From positions 1,426,001 to 1,490,000 of the forward strand of contig NZ_BAABAE010000003.1 of NCBI RefSeq assembly GCF_039537265.1: a stretch of DNA of 64,000 nucleotides. Reading direction: 5' to 3'. This document shows, in pieces, positions 36,472-45,026 of this stretch. How positions within the stretch are numbered: position 1 is the stretch's first letter; each line of letters opens with the position of its first letter. This DNA comes from Terrimesophilobacter bigeumensis (GTDB lineage: Bacteria > Actinomycetota > Actinomycetes > Actinomycetales > Microbacteriaceae). The notes beneath the pieces were generated by a model. That model searched no databases, had not been told where the DNA came from, and saw only the letters and a program-made list of their open reading frames with translations. The position numbers were made by a program, and so were the translations under genes.

Positions 36472-36534
36472 CCGTTTGTGCGCGACTTTGGTCGGAATGA
36501 GGATCCCACGCCGACCAAAGTTGCGCACAAACGG
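36472..36534. repeat. 24-bp inverted repeat with 15-bp spacer
   Basis: Left arm 36472-36495 (begins CCGTTTGTGCGCGAC, ends GGTCGG) and right arm 36511-36534 (begins CCGACC, ends CACAAACGG) are complementary at 23 of 24 positions. The spacer contains ggatcc. It lies in the 102-bp gap between two co-directional minus-strand genes and is followed by a run of eight G (36533-36540). The length and near-perfect symmetry resemble a dispersed palindromic element or a very strong terminator without a T-tract. Confidence 0.8.
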
Positions 36535-36554
36535 GGGGGGCGGGAGGAGGGCGG

Positions 36555-37133
36555 CTACCTGAGTGACTTCTGCAGGAGGATCGTGCCGAGCCAGCGCTCG
36601 AACTTGTATCCGACCCGCCCCATGCGGCCGATCTCACGGAAACCGAAGCTCTCGTGCAGCGCGATCGACGCCTCAGCTCCCTGGTCGGCGATCACGGCGA
36701 TGAGCTCCTTGATGCCCACCGCCCTCGAGCGCTCGATGAGCTCGGCGAGCAGCACGCGGCCGAGCCCCTTGCCGGTCGCGGCCGGACCCAGGTAGATCGA
36801 GCTCTCACCGGTGTAGCGGTAGGCGGCCCGCTCCCGCCAGGGCGCGACATAGGCGTAGCCCAGGATGCCGCCGCTCGGACTCTCCGCGACGAGGTACGGC
36901 ATCCCGAGCTTCACCAGGTGCTGGAACTTCGCGCGCAGCTCCCGCAACCTCGTGGGCTGCTCATCGAAGGTCACGGTCGAGTTGGCGACGTAGTGGTTGT
37001 AGATCGCGAGGATGTGCGGAAGGTCGGCGATGCGCGCGTCGCGCAGCATATAGGAGAAGGGAGCCTCGGGCTCCTCCGGCGAACGCAGCCGTCGTGGCAG
37101 CCGCCTGCGCGTCTCGTATTCCTCCTCGAGCAT
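36555..37133 (-). CDS. GNAT family N-acetyltransferase (phosphinothricin acetyltransferase-like)
   Basis: 192 residues from the ATG at 37133, with GGAGGAGGG upstream. After a basic N-terminal stretch (ETRRRLPRRLRSPEE), the GNAT fold shows IRDARIADLPHILAIYNHYV-like opening, WRERAAYRYTGESSIYL, and the acetyl-CoA loop GPAATGKGLGRVLL (about residues 125-138), ending with SIALHESFGFREIGRMGRVGYKF, the pattern of Pat/YncA acetyltransferases. Those acetylate small amines such as phosphinothricin or methionine sulfone; actual substrate unknown. The extra about 30-residue basic N-terminus is unusual for the family. Confidence 0.85.
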   Translation of the reverse strand: MLEEEYETRRRLPRRLRSPEEPEAPFSYMLRDARIADLPHILAIYNHYVANSTVTFDEQPTRLRELRAKFQHLVKLGMPYLVAESPSGGILGYAYVAPWRERAAYRYTGESSIYLGPAATGKGLGRVLLAELIERSRAVGIKELIAVIADQGAEASIALHESFGFREIGRMGRVGYKFERWLGTILLQKSLR

Positions 37134-37155
37134 CGATCCCTCCTCCTGCACGGTC

Positions 37156-37983
37156 TCAGGTTACGTCGCGGCGCCAGCTCGTGAGGTAGCCGATCGCCCC
37201 GGCGGCGATGGCGTAGGCCAGGAGCACGAGGCCGCCCTGCCACCACTCGAGCATCGCCGCCCCCGCAGAAGGCGCCGAGAAGGAACTGAAGATGCTCGAG
37301 CCCACGAGGGCATCGCCCGCGGCGCCGGGAAGGTACTGGCCGATGCCGGCCGCCCAGTCCACGAACGAGCTGACGAGTCGCAGGATCGGCTCCACGAACT
37401 GGGTGAAGGCCAGCACGATGACGATCGCCGCGACCTGGCTGGGGATGAGCGCGCCCAGGCCGACGCCGATGATCGCCCAGATCGCCATGACGAGAACGAC
37501 CCTCGCGAGCAGCAGCCAGGTGTCGGAGTCGCCGAGACCGGTGTCGCGGCCGGTCGCTGCGAGGATCGACGCGCCCGGGCCGACGGATGCCACCAGCGCG
37601 ACGATCCCGTAGAGCCCGCCGAACACCGCGAGCGTCACGAACTTCGCCGCGAGCACGACCCCGCGGCGCGGGGTCGCCAGGAACGTCGGCGTGAGCGTCT
37701 GGTGACGGAACTCCGCGGTCGTCGCGAGCGTGCCGAAGAGCACCGGGAACACGTAGCCGACGCTCGAGGCGATGCTGTAGATGATCGGCGGGAGTGCGGC
37801 ATCCGGGATCTGCGGCACATCGCCACCGCCGGCTCCCAGCTGGTCGCCGAGCCCGCCGAAGGCGAGGGCGAGGATTCCGGCGGTGAAGGCCACGTATCCG
37901 GCGAGCACGATGAGCAGGACCCACCACAGGCGCACGGTGAGGATCTTCGAGAATTCGGCGCGGACGGCAGCGACGATGTTCAC
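37156..37983 (-). CDS. ABC-2 type transporter permease
   Basis: 275 residues with about six membrane helices, beginning MNIVAAVRAEFSKILTVRLWW, typical of ABC-2 permeases; a long central extracellular region (about residues 45-60 GGGDVPQIPDAALPP) and RHQTLTPTFLATPRRGVVLAAKF cytosolic coupling loop follow. It forms the membrane part of the transporter with the ATPase gene it overlaps by 4 bp. Substrate unknown; such pairs often confer peptide or antibiotic resistance. Confidence 0.88.
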   Translation of the reverse strand: MNIVAAVRAEFSKILTVRLWWVLLIVLAGYVAFTAGILALAFGGLGDQLGAGGGDVPQIPDAALPPIIYSIASSVGYVFPVLFGTLATTAEFRHQTLTPTFLATPRRGVVLAAKFVTLAVFGGLYGIVALVASVGPGASILAATGRDTGLGDSDTWLLLARVVLVMAIWAIIGVGLGALIPSQVAAIVIVLAFTQFVEPILRLVSSFVDWAAGIGQYLPGAAGDALVGSSIFSSFSAPSAGAAMLEWWQGGLVLLAYAIAAGAIGYLTSWRRDVT

Positions 37984-38891
37984 GGCCGGCCCTCCTCTCC
38001 GACGAGCTCGAGGAAGGCCTTCTCGATTCCGGTCTGCTCGACCGCGAGGAGGCTGAGCGCCACACCGGCGGCCAGTGCGACGGAACCGATCCGCTCGGCG
38101 GAGAGCCCGGTCACCGCGAGGGCGCCCGTCGCGCTTCCCGTCGGAGCAGTCTCCACCGTCGCGCCGGCTGCGCGGAGGGCGGAGTCGAGGGCAGCCCGGT
38201 CCGGCGCGTCGACGATCACCCGCTGTCCGCTCTCCAACCCGGCGAGATCGCCCTCGTAGACGAGCCTGCCGTGCGAGATGATGACGACCCGGTCGACGCT
38301 CTGCTGCACTTCGCTGAGGAGGTGCGAGGAGACGAGCACTGTGCGTCCCTCACCGGCGAGTTGCTTCAGGAAGGAGCGGATCCATCTGATGCCCTCCGGG
38401 TCGAGTCCGTTGACCGGCTCGTCGAGCACGAGCACGCCGGGGTCGCCGAGGAGCGCGAAGGCCAGTCCGAGCCGCTGGCGCATGCCGAGGGAGTAGCCTC
38501 CGACGCGCCGATCGGCGAAGTCGGCGATGCCCACCTGGGCGAGCACGTCATCCACGCGGCGCAGGGGGATGCCTGCCGCGATCGCGTAGCCGCGGAGGTG
38601 GTTCCTCGCCGAGCGCCCTGGGTGAAAGCTCGACGCCTCGAGAGCCGTTCCGACGGTTTCGAGGGGGTGCGGCAGCGCGTGGTAGGCGGTGCCGCCGAAG
38701 GTCGCGGTCCCGGCGGTCGGACGGACGAGCCCGAGAAGCATCCGGAGGGTCGTCGTCTTGCCTGCGCCGTTGGGGCCGAGGAATCCGGTGACCTGACCGG
38801 GCGGCACGGTGAACGTCAGGTCGTCGACCGCCCGCACCGCCCCGAAGGATTTGGCGAGTCCCGTGAACTCGAGAGTTGTGCTAGTTGACAT
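37980..38891 (-). CDS. ABC transporter ATP-binding protein
   Basis: 303 residues. Walker A LGPNGAGKTTTLRML (about residues 38-52), signature GGYSLGMRQRLGLA (about 132-145), Walker B VLVLDEPVNGLDPEG and H-loop VSSHLLSEV. The C-terminal about 90 residues form a regulatory tail of the DrrA/BcrA subfamily. The ATG has TACGGT exactly 6 nt upstream (38898-38903), indicating leaderless mRNA; Overlaps the permease gene. Confidence 0.94.
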   Translation of the reverse strand: MSTSTTLEFTGLAKSFGAVRAVDDLTFTVPPGQVTGFLGPNGAGKTTTLRMLLGLVRPTAGTATFGGTAYHALPHPLETVGTALEASSFHPGRSARNHLRGYAIAAGIPLRRVDDVLAQVGIADFADRRVGGYSLGMRQRLGLAFALLGDPGVLVLDEPVNGLDPEGIRWIRSFLKQLAGEGRTVLVSSHLLSEVQQSVDRVVIISHGRLVYEGDLAGLESGQRVIVDAPDRAALDSALRAAGATVETAPTGSATGALAVTGLSAERIGSVALAAGVALSLLAVEQTGIEKAFLELVGEEGRP

Positions 38892-38923
38892 AGAAGAACC
38901 GTATCAGCTTCTGCCCTGACCGG

Positions 38924-39601
38924 CTACAGCCTCCAGTCGACCGGATCGGCCCCTCGCCCCATGAGGAGCTCATTCGCCCGGCTGAACGGCCGCGAGCCGA
39001 AGAAGCCGCCGCTCGCCGAGAGCGGGCTCGGATGCACCGACTTCACGGTCGGGGTGCCGCCGAGCATGGGCTCGAGCGAGGCAGCGTCCCTCCCCCAGAG
39101 GATCGCGACGAGCGGGCCCCCGCGGGCGACGAGCGCACGGATGGCGCACTCGGTCACCTCTTCCCAGCCCTTGCCGCGGTGCGAGCCCGAGGCGCCCGGG
39201 CGGACCGTGAGCACCCTGTTGAGCAGCATGACGCCATGTTCCGCCCATCCGGTGAGATCGCCGTGGGCCGGGGTCTCGATGCCGAGGTCGTCGTGCAGCT
39301 CCCGGTAGATGTTCTGGAGGCTGCGCGGGATCGGTCGCACGCTGCGCTCGACCGCGAAGGAGAGGCCGATCGGATGCCCGGGGGTCGGGTATGGGTCCTG
39401 CCCCACGATGAGCACGCGCACGGCGGCGAGCGGATAGGTGAAGGCACGCAGCACGTTGGGGCCGGCCGGAAGGTAGCCCCTCCCTGCGGCGACCTCTGCG
39501 CGCAGGAAGTCGCCCATCGCGGCCACCCGATCGGCTACCGGTTCGAGCGCGGACGCCCATCCGGGTTCGACGAGCTCGGCGAGCGGCTTCGGTGCGGCCA
39601 T
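38924..39601 (-). CDS. ung: uracil-DNA glycosylase (family 1)
   Basis: 225 residues. Catalytic water-activating Asp in IVGQDPYPTPGHPIGLSF (about residue 66), uracil-binding region LNRVLTVRPG and the DNA-intercalating/active-site loop VHPSPLSAS (about residue 190). Removes uracil from DNA as first step of base excision repair. Start ATG has TAGTCT 6 nt upstream (complement of 39608-39613), so the transcript is likely leaderless; the divergent MFS gene shows the same arrangement. Confidence 0.97.
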   Translation of the reverse strand: MAAPKPLAELVEPGWASALEPVADRVAAMGDFLRAEVAAGRGYLPAGPNVLRAFTYPLAAVRVLIVGQDPYPTPGHPIGLSFAVERSVRPIPRSLQNIYRELHDDLGIETPAHGDLTGWAEHGVMLLNRVLTVRPGASGSHRGKGWEEVTECAIRALVARGGPLVAILWGRDAASLEPMLGGTPTVKSVHPSPLSASGGFFGSRPFSRANELLMGRGADPVDWRL

Positions 39602-39629
39602 GACAGCAGACTACGGCGGCACGAGGCGC

Positions 39630-39635
39630 TAGTGT
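39630..39635 (+). promoter_or_regulatory. -10 hexamer of the MFS gene (leaderless)
   Basis: TAGTGT lies 6 nt before the ATG at 39642. The divergent ung gene has TAGTCT (complement of 39608-39613) at the same distance, so the 40-bp intergenic region holds two back-to-back leaderless promoters. Confidence 0.5.
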
Positions 39636-39641
39636 GCGTTC

Positions 39642-41135
39642 ATGACTCTCCTTCGCGGCCGCGCCGGTGCGGTGACGGCAAGCCTCATCGGGTTCCTGTT
39701 CTTCGTCGAATTCGTCAGCGGAGTCCTGCAGGGCTTCTACGTTCCGCTCATCCCGGACCTCGTCGACTACCTCGGCATCAAGGATGCGGACTTCAACATC
39801 TTCGAGGGCGCCCAGCTGCTGCTCTCCGCACTCGTCGTGCCCATCCTCGCCAAGCTCGGCGACATGTACGGCCACAAGAGGATCCTGCTCGTCTCGACCG
39901 TGCTCACGGCGGGTGCAACGTGGTGGCTCGCCTTCGCGGGCGACTTCACGAGCTTCCTCGTGGCCTGGACCCTCCAGGCCTTCTATGTCGTCTGGCTGCC
40001 GCTCGAGATCGCCCTCATCTTCGACAAGGGCCGACGCAGCGGCCGGGCAGCCTCGGCCACCCGCAAGGCGGCGGGCCTGCTCATCGTCGGACTCGAGGCG
40101 GGCGCGATCGCGGGCGCCCTCGGCAGCTCGGCGGTGTTCGAAGCGTTCGGGGGCCCGGATGCCCTGGGCAGCTCGGTCGTCCCGACCCTCATGGTCCCGG
40201 CCATCGCGGTCACCCTCGTCTTCTTCGTCATCCTCTTCGGCGTGCCGGAGTCCGAGCCCCTCCCCGGCCGCAGCCTCGACTGGATCGGGTTCTCGATCCT
40301 CACGATCGCGCTGCTGCTCATCACCTCCGGTCTCACCTTCCTCAAGTTCAACGACGACGCCTGGTGGCCGTGGGCGCTCATCGCGGTCGGCATCCTCGCG
40401 TTCTGGCCGTTCGTCGCCTTCGAGCTGCGGCAGAAGGATCCGGCCATCGACATCCGGGTCTTCCGCCAGGCCAACATGTGGCCCGTGCAGCTCACCGCCT
40501 TCCTCATCGGTATCAGCCTCCTCGGCGCCCAGGCGCCGCTCGCGACCTACGCGGGCACCGACAAGGATGCGCTCGGCTACGGGCTCGGACTGGGGTCGGG
40601 GACGATCTCGGTCCTCATCGGCATCTATCTCATCTCGATGATCGTCGGCGCCCTCCTGTTCCCGCTCGTCTCGCGCTCGAGAACGCCACGCTTCGCCCTC
40701 ATCGTCGCGGCCTTCCTCGTCGCGATCGGCTACCTGATGTTCATCCCGCTCCACCTCGAGACCTGGCAGGTCTTCATGAACATGGTCATCGCCGGTCTCG
40801 GGAGTGGTGCCCTGGTCGGCGCCATGCCGGCCGCTGCCGCCGCCGCCGCGCCGCGCGGGCAGACCGGGATCGCCTCCGCCCTCACGAACACGACCAAGAC
40901 GATCGGCGGCTCGTTCGCCTCCTCGGTCTTCGCGATCGTCCTCGCGATCGGCGCCGTGCAGATCGCCGGGGCGACGGCTGGGAGCCTCTTCGGCTACTAC
41001 CTGGTCTGGGGTATCTGCGGCGCTGGGGCGCTCGTGGCCGCCGTGCTGCTCTTCTTCGTCCCGAAGCTCGCCTTCGCGGATGCCGAGGATCCCGACCCGG
41101 CAACGGCGAGCGCCGAGCAGGTGGTGGCGCGATGA
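39642..41135 (+). CDS. MFS transporter, DHA2-like 14-helix type
   Basis: 497 residues with 14 predicted membrane helices. The motif GDMYGHKRILLV (about residues 70-81) is MFS motif A between helices 2 and 3. The length and helix number match the DHA2 drug:H+ antiporter family, but the next gene (M20 amidohydrolase, 4-bp overlap) suggests a role in uptake or export of an amide conjugate. Substrate unknown. Confidence 0.88.
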   Translation: MTLLRGRAGAVTASLIGFLFFVEFVSGVLQGFYVPLIPDLVDYLGIKDADFNIFEGAQLLLSALVVPILAKLGDMYGHKRILLVSTVLTAGATWWLAFAGDFTSFLVAWTLQAFYVVWLPLEIALIFDKGRRSGRAASATRKAAGLLIVGLEAGAIAGALGSSAVFEAFGGPDALGSSVVPTLMVPAIAVTLVFFVILFGVPESEPLPGRSLDWIGFSILTIALLLITSGLTFLKFNDDAWWPWALIAVGILAFWPFVAFELRQKDPAIDIRVFRQANMWPVQLTAFLIGISLLGAQAPLATYAGTDKDALGYGLGLGSGTISVLIGIYLISMIVGALLFPLVSRSRTPRFALIVAAFLVAIGYLMFIPLHLETWQVFMNMVIAGLGSGALVGAMPAAAAAAAPRGQTGIASALTNTTKTIGGSFASSVFAIVLAIGAVQIAGATAGSLFGYYLVWGICGAGALVAAVLLFFVPKLAFADAEDPDPATASAEQVVAR

Positions 41136-42361
41136 ACCTCAAGGACCTCGCCACCGAAGCCGCCGGCTATCTCGAGCCCCTCCAGGAGGTGCGGCGCGAC
41201 ATCCACCGCCAGCCGGAGCTGGGCCTGGGCACCCCGAAGACGCTCGACCGGGTCATCGCCTCGATCTCCGAGCTGCCGATCGAGATCGACCGCCGCGAGG
41301 ACGAGGGGCCGTCCGGCCCGATGACGTCGGCGATCGTGCGCATCACCGGCGGCGAGCCCGGCCCGACGGTGCTGCTGCGCGCCGACCTCGACGCCCTGGC
41401 ACTGCAGGAGGACACCGGACTCGACTTCGCCTCGGAGGTCCCCGGCCGGATGCACGGCTGCGGTCACGACCTGCACGCCGCGATCGCGGTCGGCGCCATC
41501 CACCTGCTCGCGACGCACCGCGACGAGCTCGCCGGCGAGGTGGTCTTCATGCTGCAGCCGGGCGAGGAGGGCTACCGCGGCGCCGACCTCATGCTCGAAC
41601 AGGGGCTGCTCGACCACGCGAAGGGCGAGGTCATCGGCGCATACGCCCTCCATGTGACGAGTTCGGAGCCGCGCGGGCACTTCACGACGCGGCCGGGAAC
41701 GCTCATGGCCGCGGCGGCCGAGCTCAATGTCACCGTCAGGGGCGCGGGAGGGCACGGCTCGGCCCCGCACCTCGCGCGCGACCCGAACCAGGTGCTCGCC
41801 GAGATCGTGACGGGGCTCCAGACCATGGTCACCCGCCGGTTCAGCGCCTTCGATCCGGTCGTGGTCACGGTGGGCTGGCTCACGGGCGGCGAGCGCGGCA
41901 CCAACAACGTCATCCCGAGCACGGCATCCTTCGGCGCGACGCTGCGCACCTTCTCGCCCGAGAACCTCGCGGGGGTGGAGACCTACAGCGCAGAACTCGT
42001 GAACGGCATCGCCGCCGCCTATGGGCTCGAGGCCGACATCGAGTTCCGGATCATCACCGTGCCGCTGCAGAACTCGCCCGAGCACGTCGAGCTCGCCGAA
42101 CGGGTCGCGACCGAGATGTTCGGCGAGGAACGCTTCGAGATCCTCGAGAACCCCATCGGGGGTGCGGAGGACTTCGCCTCGGTGCTGCGTGCGGTGCCGG
42201 GGGCCTTCGTCTTCGTCGGCGCCTGCCCGCCAGGGCTCGACCCGAAGACGGCCCCGAACAACCACTCGAACCTCGTGGTCTTCGATGACACGGTGCTCCC
42301 GGATGCCGCGGCCTACCTCGCCGCGCTCGCCTTTGCACGCCTGAACGCCGCTCCCCGATGA
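41132..42361 (+). CDS. M20 family metallo-amidohydrolase/peptidase
   Basis: 409 residues, two-domain M20D type. N-terminal RRDIHRQPELGLGT, metal ligands in LLRADLDALALQED and GCGHDLHAAIA (about residues 107-118), catalytic/metal Glu pair in LQPGEEGYRGAD, metal His in GAYALHVTS, and the C-terminal GGAEDFASV ligand. It hydrolyses an N-acyl or amino-acid conjugate (aminoacylase, IAA-conjugate hydrolase-like). Its ATG overlaps the MFS stop (ATGA), forming a two-gene operon. Confidence 0.92.
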   Translation: MNLKDLATEAAGYLEPLQEVRRDIHRQPELGLGTPKTLDRVIASISELPIEIDRREDEGPSGPMTSAIVRITGGEPGPTVLLRADLDALALQEDTGLDFASEVPGRMHGCGHDLHAAIAVGAIHLLATHRDELAGEVVFMLQPGEEGYRGADLMLEQGLLDHAKGEVIGAYALHVTSSEPRGHFTTRPGTLMAAAAELNVTVRGAGGHGSAPHLARDPNQVLAEIVTGLQTMVTRRFSAFDPVVVTVGWLTGGERGTNNVIPSTASFGATLRTFSPENLAGVETYSAELVNGIAAAYGLEADIEFRIITVPLQNSPEHVELAERVATEMFGEERFEILENPIGGAEDFASVLRAVPGAFVFVGACPPGLDPKTAPNNHSNLVVFDDTVLPDAAAYLAALAFARLNAAPR

Positions 42362-42407
42362 GCCGACTCGCAGCTAACGCCACTCTCTGCGTGCTAACAC
42401 GGAGAAC

Positions 42408-43586
42408 GTGACCGCTCTCACCATTCCCCTGCACGCGACCGGGACCCGGCGCATCCCCCTCTGGGACAACGCCCGATTCCTGTGCGTGACACTCGTGGTC
42501 ATCGGGCATGGCGTCCAACGGCTCACGATCGACTCGAACAACGCGCTCATCGTCTACCTCGTGATCTACGCCTTCCACATGCCCGCCTTCGCGATCATCA
42601 GCGGCTACTTCTCGAAGGCGAGCCCGCCGACCTCCCGGCGCATGAAGAAGGTGCTCACCGACATCCTGCTGCCCTACGTCATCATGGAGGCGATCTGGTC
42701 GCTCGTGCAGTTCCTCGTGGAGGGAAAGCCGAGTTTCAACCCCTCGAAACCGTCCTGGACGCTGTGGTTCCTGCTGGCCCTCGGGATCTTCCGGCTCGTG
42801 CTGCCCTATCTCGTGCTGTTCCGCTGGCCGTTCCTGCTGGCCATCGTGCTCTCGGTCGGCGCAGGCTACTTCGACAACATCGACAGCACCTTCTCGCTCT
42901 CGCGGGCGATCGGCATCCTGCCGTTCTTCGTCCTCGGCTGGAAGGCGCGCCAGTGGGGCGTCATCGAGAAATGGCGGAACCTGGGGGCCCGCATCTGGTG
43001 GCTGCGGGCCGCAGCACTCGCCGTGTTCGGTGGATGGCTCGCCGTCGTCGGCCTGAACATCCTGCTGTGGCGCAGGATCGACCTCAGGTTCTGGTTCTTC
43101 TACGACTACTCCTACAGCGGGCTCGGTGCCGATGAGTGGTGGGCCGGGTTCGTGCGCCTCGCGGTCATGGTGCTCGCCGTGATCCTCTCCGCCGCGTTCT
43201 TCGCCCTCGTGCCCAGGCGGACGACCTGGATGACCCGCTTCGGGCAGGCGACCATGTACATCTACCTCCTGCACAGCTTCCTGCTCTACCCGTTGCGCGA
43301 GAGCGGTGTGCTGCGCGGAGACCACTCTTCGGCGAGCTGGCTCGTGTTCATGATCCTCGCCTGCTTCGCCATCTCGATCCTGCTCGCGAGCCCACTCGTG
43401 CGGCGGATCTTCCACCCGCTCATCGAGCCGAAGCCGGGCTGGCTCTTCATCCCGCTCGAGGATGAGATCCGCGGGCCCTCCCACACCGACCCCACCGGAT
43501 CGCGCCGCGCCGTGCAGGGCCGGGTCGCATCCACGACGACCGAGGACGGTTCATTACCTCGTGTGTCACCCCGCGTTGACGCGTAG
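42408..43586 (+). CDS. membrane acyltransferase (acyltransferase 3/OafA-like)
   Basis: 392 residues, about ten membrane helices. N-terminal RRIPLWDNARFLCVTLVVIGHG includes the Arg-Phe and catalytic His of the acyltransferase 3 family, followed by FHMPAFAIISGYFSK. Members O-acetylate cell-envelope glycans; its short C-terminal cytosolic tail is hydrophilic. GTG start; TAACAC is 7 nt upstream. The metY -35 box is inside its last codons. Confidence 0.85.
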   Translation: MTALTIPLHATGTRRIPLWDNARFLCVTLVVIGHGVQRLTIDSNNALIVYLVIYAFHMPAFAIISGYFSKASPPTSRRMKKVLTDILLPYVIMEAIWSLVQFLVEGKPSFNPSKPSWTLWFLLALGIFRLVLPYLVLFRWPFLLAIVLSVGAGYFDNIDSTFSLSRAIGILPFFVLGWKARQWGVIEKWRNLGARIWWLRAAALAVFGGWLAVVGLNILLWRRIDLRFWFFYDYSYSGLGADEWWAGFVRLAVMVLAVILSAAFFALVPRRTTWMTRFGQATMYIYLLHSFLLYPLRESGVLRGDHSSASWLVFMILACFAISILLASPLVRRIFHPLIEPKPGWLFIPLEDEIRGPSHTDPTGSRRAVQGRVASTTTEDGSLPRVSPRVDA

Positions 43587-43604
43587 CGGGGCCGTTTCTA
43601 ATCT
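43576..43604 (+). promoter_or_regulatory. metY promoter
   Basis: TTGACG (43576-43581) and TAATCT (43599-43604) with 17-bp spacing: a near-consensus sigma-70-type promoter. Start expected near 43611, leaving about a 24-nt leader with GAGGGAG before the ATG, too short for a SAM riboswitch. Confidence 0.7.
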
Positions 43605-43634
43605 GAATCGCAGACCAACTCGAGGGAGCACACC

Positions 43635-44942
43635 ATGACCGACGCCGCAGCGAACTGGAAGTTCGAAACCAAGCAGATCCACTCCGGGGCGCAGCCCGAC
43701 CCGGTCACCAACGCGCGAGCGACGCCGATCTACCAGACCACGGCCTACGTGTTCAACAGCGCCGACCACGCGAAGAACCTCTTCGCCCTCGCCGAGTTCG
43801 GCAACATCTACACACGCATCCAGAACCCGACCCAGGATGTCGTCGAGCAGCGGGTCGCCGCGCTCGAGGGCGGAACGGCCGCGCTCCTGCTGTCCTCCGG
43901 CCAGTCGGCGACGACGTTCTCGATCCTCAACATCGCCCAGGCCGGCGACCATATCGTGGCCTCCTCGTCCATCTACGGGGGCACCTACAACCTCTTCAAG
44001 TACACGCTCGCCAAGCTCGGCGTCGAGACGACCTTCGTGGAGAACCAGGACGACGCCGAGGAGTGGCGCCGCGCCGTGCGCCCGAACACCAAGGCGCTCT
44101 TCGCCGAGTCGATCGGCAACCCGAAGATCAACGTGCTCGACATCCGCCAGGTCGCCGACATCGCGCACGAGGCCGGCGTCCCCCTCATCGTCGACAACAC
44201 GATCGCGACCCCGTTCCTCATCCGCCCGCTCGAGCATGGAGCCGACATCGTCGTGCACTCCGCGACGAAGTTCCTCGGCGGCCACGGCACGGTCATGGCC
44301 GGTGTGATCGTCGACGGCGGCAAGTTCGCCTGGAGCAAGAACGTCGAGAAGTTCCCCGGACTCACCGAGCCGGACCCCTCGTACCATGGTGCGAGCTACA
44401 CGACCGTGCTCGGCGACGCGATCGCCTACATCATCAAGGCGCGCGTGCAGCTCCTGCGCGATCTCGGTTCGGCGATCGCCCCGGCGAGCGCCTGGCAGCT
44501 CATCCAGGGCATCGAGACGCTGAGCCTGCGCATCGAGCGTCACGTGCAGAACGCGCAGGCCATCGCGGAGTGGCTCGAGAGCCTCGATGACGTCGAGACC
44601 GTCTACTACGCGGGGCTCCCGTCGAGCCCGTGGTACGAAGCCGGAAAGAAGTATGCGCCGCTCGGAACGGGTGCCGTGCTCTCCTTCGAGCTCAAGGGCG
44701 GGGTGGATGCCGGCCGCGCGCTCGTGGACGGCGTGAGCCTGTTCAGTCACGTCGCCAACATCGGAGACGTGCGCAGCCTCATCATCCACCCGGCCTCGAC
44801 GACGCATTCGCAGCTCACACCGGAGCAGCAGCTCACGGCAGGTGTGACTCCCGGTCTCGTCCGGCTCTCGGTGGGTCTCGAGAACATCGACGACATCAAG
44901 GCGGACCTGGAAACCGGGCTCGCCGCGGCGCGCAAGGCCTGA
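43635..44942 (+). CDS. metY: O-acetylhomoserine sulfhydrylase
   Basis: 435 residues, Cys/Met metabolism PLP enzyme. N-terminal TKQIHSGAQPDPVTNARATPIYQTTAYVF segment, PLP phosphate loop SSGQSATTFSIL and PLP Lys in VHSATKFLGGHGTVMAG (about residue 211). It condenses O-acetylhomoserine with sulfide giving homocysteine; MetX in the next gene supplies the substrate. The promoter has an excellent TTGACG/TAATCT pair. No riboswitch-sized leader is visible. Confidence 0.96.
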   Translation: MTDAAANWKFETKQIHSGAQPDPVTNARATPIYQTTAYVFNSADHAKNLFALAEFGNIYTRIQNPTQDVVEQRVAALEGGTAALLLSSGQSATTFSILNIAQAGDHIVASSSIYGGTYNLFKYTLAKLGVETTFVENQDDAEEWRRAVRPNTKALFAESIGNPKINVLDIRQVADIAHEAGVPLIVDNTIATPFLIRPLEHGADIVVHSATKFLGGHGTVMAGVIVDGGKFAWSKNVEKFPGLTEPDPSYHGASYTTVLGDAIAYIIKARVQLLRDLGSAIAPASAWQLIQGIETLSLRIERHVQNAQAIAEWLESLDDVETVYYAGLPSSPWYEAGKKYAPLGTGAVLSFELKGGVDAGRALVDGVSLFSHVANIGDVRSLIIHPASTTHSQLTPEQQLTAGVTPGLVRLSVGLENIDDIKADLETGLAAARKA

Positions 44943-45026
44943 CGACCGCACGGCCGCGCGTGTAACAGTACCGGCCTGCCCTCCCTTCCCGGGAGACAAT
45001 TGACGGGGACGGGAGTGAGCAGGAAC

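Noticed and set aside
36472..36534. Remnant of an insertion sequence
   Set aside because: Only the inverted repeat is present, with no transposase fragment or flanking duplication visible; kept as a repeat only.
43605..43634. SAM riboswitch before metY
   Set aside because: The leader predicted from the TTGACG/TAATCT promoter is only about 24 nt, too short for any known SAM aptamer.
45000..45026. TTG start at 45000 for metX
   Set aside because: The added residues MTGTGVSRN are not conserved in MetX as far as I recall, and the ATG at 45027 is closer to typical lengths; not excluded.
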